From contig CAMYJU010000012.1 in the NCBI GenBank assembly GCA_947258795.1, positions 1-63,439 of the forward strand: 63,439 nt of DNA. Reading direction: 5' to 3'. Positions within the stretch are counted from its first letter, which is position 1. Each line of letters begins with the position of its first letter. Position numbers and translations under genes: made by a program. The notes under the pieces were generated by a model that saw only the letters and a list, made by a program, of their open reading frames with translations, searched no databases and was not told the DNA's origin. The stretch comes from an uncultured Gammaproteobacteria bacterium (GTDB lineage Bacteria; Pseudomonadota; Gammaproteobacteria; DRJJ01). Shown piece by piece: positions 61,177-63,439 of the stretch.

Positions 61177-61935
61177 ATGTCTCAATCAACGGAACTAGTC
61201 CAGCTTCTGAAACGCAATCTGAAGGCGAACGGGCTGACCTATGCCGATGTGGCCAGGGTCCTGTCGCTGAGCCAGGCCAGTATCAAGCGCATGTTTGCGA
61301 GCGGGCATTTTACACTCGAGCGACTGGAGCAGATTTGTGACATGGCCCATCTGAATCTGAGTGACCTGGTGCGTCAGCTGGATGAATCAAAATACCGCAT
61401 TACGCGTTTGACCGAGGAGCAGGAAAACGAACTGGTCTCGGATCTTAATCTGTTGCTGATTGCTGTATGCGCGCGCAGCCACTGGACACTGGAGGATATC
61501 GTACGTGTGTACGATATGACCGAACATGAGGCGATACGCTATCTTGCCCGTCTGGATCGCCTGGGCCTGATCGAGCTGCTGCCGGGTAACCGCTTGCGCC
61601 TGCTGGTTGCACGGGATTTCCAATGGATACCCGGTGGTCCGATCGAGCGCTTTTATGAAGAGCGCATCCAGAACGAATTTTTTGAATCGTCGTTTGCAGG
61701 CGCCAACGAATTCAGGGTGTTCAGCAGTGGGATGTTGTCCAAGGAATCCCAGGCCCTGTTATGCAGGCGTCTGCACAGCCTGGCAGGTGAGGTGGCTGCG
61801 ATGATGTCGGAAGATGCGAGTTTACCTTTACATCAACGTCACAGTATCGGCATGGTACTGGCGATGCGGCCATGGGAGCTATCGGTATTCAAGAAATTGC
61901 AGCGGGCATCAGTCGTCGCTGGTGATTCTGATTAG
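61177..61935 (+). CDS. Helix-turn-helix transcriptional regulator
   Basis: The protein is 252 aa. An XRE-type HTH covers about 8-60 (GLTYADVARVLSLSQASIKR). A second helix-turn-helix or winged region lies at about 95-145 (TLEDIVRVYDMTEHEAIRYL, RLDRLGLIELLPGNRLRLL). A C-terminal helical region of unknown role follows (FFESSFAGANEFRVFSSGML). It is divergent from the small-protein/DUF2145 operon and probably controls it and itself. Confidence 0.8.
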   Translation: MSQSTELVQLLKRNLKANGLTYADVARVLSLSQASIKRMFASGHFTLERLEQICDMAHLNLSDLVRQLDESKYRITRLTEEQENELVSDLNLLLIAVCARSHWTLEDIVRVYDMTEHEAIRYLARLDRLGLIELLPGNRLRLLVARDFQWIPGGPIERFYEERIQNEFFESSFAGANEFRVFSSGMLSKESQALLCRRLHSLAGEVAAMMSEDASLPLHQRHSIGMVLAMRPWELSVFKKLQRASVVAGDSD

Positions 61936-62257
61936 CCTGTGCATGGAACCATAGCGCGGCCATTATAGTAAGCATAATCTGGCTGGATTTGACCCGAAGC
62001 AGCCCGACATATAACTGAAAGTAGTCACTTAAACTCATCTAATGATAGACTGGAGCCGATAAAAAGAGGACGTTCAAAAATGGTCAGGATTTTTGATTTA
62101 TAACTGGAAGCCGCACTGGATTTTTTATAATAGGCTCGGAAAAAATTAATAAATCAATGATTTTATTAAAGCGAAATTGTTGCGGGTCTGAAAAGAGTGT
62201 TCTAGGCTCCCTAATAATAGTTATTAGAATAATTAAAGAGAAAATATATTTAATCGC
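61936..62257. other. 322-bp AT-rich intergenic region before dsbB
   Basis: No gene is seen. A short perfect palindrome, CTAATAA-TAG-TTATTAG, lies at 62211-62227, about 30 nt before the dsbB start, and may be an operator or promoter element. The base composition changes to AT-rich from about 62100 onward, which suggests that the dsbB-dsbA pair was acquired. Confidence 0.4.
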
Positions 62258-62701
62258 ATGACGCAAGATAAAATAAAAACAGAGAGTCAGGAGGGATGGA
62301 TGTTGATTTTCACCTGCTGGCTGATTGCTATGGCCGCCTTATTTGGCAGCCTATTCTTTAGTGAGGTCATGGATTTTAAACCCTGCATCCTATGCTGGTA
62401 TCAACGTATCTTTATCTATCCGTTAACGGTGCTCTTTTTTGTCGGTATGTTTCCACTAGATCGTTCCGTGGTACGTTATACCCTCCCGCTGGCTGTTATT
62501 GGCCTGGGGTTTGCCATCTATCACTATCTGTTGTACCTGGGTTATATTCCAGAATCTCTACAACCGTGTAGTGAAGATTTATCCTGTGCTGAAGTCAACC
62601 TGGAACTAATGGGGTTTGTCACCATTCCAATGCTCTCCATTTTCTCTTATAGTGCCATTATTATCCTTCTGCTTATTTTCCGAAAAAGGTTTTACCAATG
62701 A
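62258..62701 (+). CDS. DsbB/BdbC-like disulfide bond formation protein
   Basis: The protein is 147 aa with four membrane segments. The first cysteine pair is C43/C46 in KPCILCWYQR, and the second is C104/C110 in QPCSEDLSCAE. DsbB-type proteins re-oxidise DsbA with quinone. It is shorter than E. coli DsbB (176 aa) and nearer the BdbC length. It is translationally coupled to the DsbA-like gene by ATGA. Confidence 0.88.
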   Translation: MTQDKIKTESQEGWMLIFTCWLIAMAALFGSLFFSEVMDFKPCILCWYQRIFIYPLTVLFFVGMFPLDRSVVRYTLPLAVIGLGFAIYHYLLYLGYIPESLQPCSEDLSCAEVNLELMGFVTIPMLSIFSYSAIIILLLIFRKRFYQ

Positions 62702-63348
62702 AAAAAAATATTATTGTTGCCGCTACCACGATTCTGTTTGTCGTGCTCTTTGTAGTAGCAGCCACCATCTATAACAACCAGAAAAGTAGAGATCTAAGCA
62801 GTACTTCCCTGGAGAAAATTGAACATATACAACGCGATTACTCCCCAAAAATGGGCCCACATGATGCGAAGGTAACAATTGTTGAGTTCTTTGATCCGGC
62901 GTGTGGGACATGCAGTGCTTTCTATCCCTTTGTAAAGAAATTGATGGACGAAAATCCGGGGAAGGTTAATCTGGTTTTACGTTACTTACCGCTACACCAG
63001 AATTCAGATGTAATCGTCAGCATCTTTGAAGCTGCACGTTTGCAGAATCGCTTTTGGGAGACTCTCGAACTTGCCTACAAAACACGGGATACATGGATCG
63101 AACACCATGTCGCCAAACCGGAAAAGTTCTGGATGCAACTTGGCGGGACCGGCTTGGATATGCAGCAGTTAGAAGCGGATATGAAGAGCACCGAGATTGC
63201 CAGGCGAATTAAACAGGATGTACTGGATGCACAACAGCTCAAAGTTAGCAAAACCCCTGGTTTTTTTGTTAATGGTAAACCGCTGGTTCATTTCGGTTAT
63301 CAGCAACTCCAGCAATTAGTAGAGTCTGAGGTTACCGAAAACTACTAA
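62698..63348 (+). CDS. DsbA/BdbD-like thioredoxin-fold oxidoreductase
   Basis: The protein is 216 aa. One N-terminal membrane anchor (about 4-25) is followed by a thioredoxin fold with an inserted helical domain. The active site is C69-G-T-C72 in FFDPACGTCSAFYPF, and the cis-proline is in SKTPGFFVNGKPL. It is the natural partner of the DsbB-like protein encoded just upstream. Substrates are unknown. Confidence 0.9.
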   Translation: MKKNIIVAATTILFVVLFVVAATIYNNQKSRDLSSTSLEKIEHIQRDYSPKMGPHDAKVTIVEFFDPACGTCSAFYPFVKKLMDENPGKVNLVLRYLPLHQNSDVIVSIFEAARLQNRFWETLELAYKTRDTWIEHHVAKPEKFWMQLGGTGLDMQQLEADMKSTEIARRIKQDVLDAQQLKVSKTPGFFVNGKPLVHFGYQQLQQLVESEVTENY

Positions 63349-63367
63349 TCTGTCGACCAATATCTTA

Positions 63368-63392
63368 AATCGGGGACGTCATACCTATTTCC
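63368..63392. repeat. Possible dispersed-repeat end
   Basis: AATCGGGGACGTCATACC followed by TATTTCC resembles the CGGGGAC...-type ends that I recall near REP-associated transposases and their remnants. No transposase or opposite end is present before the window stops, so this is weak. Confidence 0.3.
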
Positions 63393-63439
63393 AATCAATG
63401 AGTAAATGACTATAAATAACAGAAATATTTGAAAAATAT

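Overview
The window is chromosomal DNA of a gammaproteobacterium. The calls rest on gene order and protein signatures: a continuous tuf-S10-spc-alpha ribosomal operon, the miaB-phoH-ybeY-corC-lnt block, the ybeL-leuS-lptE-holA-nadD-rsfS-rlmH block, rng-yhdP-tldD, and a uvrA/ssb neighbourhood. I cannot name the genus. Coding density is high and the core genes have moderate to high GC. Several accessory islands are visibly AT-richer.

Layout. (1) 1-13.8 kb: end of tuf, then 28 complete genes from rpsJ to rplQ, all on the + strand. They encode ribosomal proteins, SecY, and RNA polymerase alpha. A candidate extra promoter lies before rpsM and a strong terminator follows rplQ. (2) 13.8-21 kb: an accessory stretch, almost all on the - strand. 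It holds a GNAT acetyltransferase, two alpha/beta hydrolases, a membrane-protein triplet (DUF2157, DUF4401, GDYXXLXY), an orphan receiver-kinase hybrid, and several palindromic repeats. (3) 21-26.6 kb: a SAM-hydroxide adenosyltransferase family gene and uvrA on -, then a YajR-type transporter and ssb on +. (4) 26.8-28.8 kb: an AT-rich locus that looks like a membrane-active toxin with two paralogous membrane immunity proteins. An orphan C-terminal toxin remnant sits between the two immunity genes. I consider this the most interesting item in the window. (5) 29.4-34.8 kb: miaB, phoH, ybeY, corC, lnt. (6) 35.0-43.2 kb: a zinc-ribbon gene facing leuS, lptE, holA, proA, nadD, rsfS, rlmH, maf. (7) 43.3-54.0 kb: rng, yhdP, a DUF4136 lipoprotein, a small periplasmic protein with a nitrilase-family amidase, tldD, darP, pmbA. 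(8) 54.2-58.7 kb: an OmpA-like protein, then a second DnaK/DnaJ pair and an Hsp20 with a convincing sigma-32-type promoter. (9) 58.8-61.9 kb: three - strand genes (DUF2157-like membrane protein, DUF2145, small secreted protein) divergent from a helix-turn-helix regulator with a palindromic candidate operator. (10) 62.3-63.3 kb: an AT-rich DsbB/DsbA-like pair at the right edge.

How the genes work together. The left third builds the ribosome, the Sec channel and RNA polymerase. The middle blocks cover tRNA modification, ribosome maturation and silencing (miaB, ybeY, rsfS, rlmH, darP), outer-membrane biogenesis (lnt, lptE, probably yhdP), DNA repair and replication (uvrA, ssb, holA), NAD and proline synthesis, and TldD/TldE proteolysis. 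The accessory parts add stress chaperones, envelope proteins, disulfide chemistry and a probable interbacterial competition locus.

Limits: all assignments come from reading the sequence, without database searches. Start codons were chosen from Shine-Dalgarno spacing, overlap with the upstream gene, and remembered family lengths. Promoters and operators are pattern matches only.
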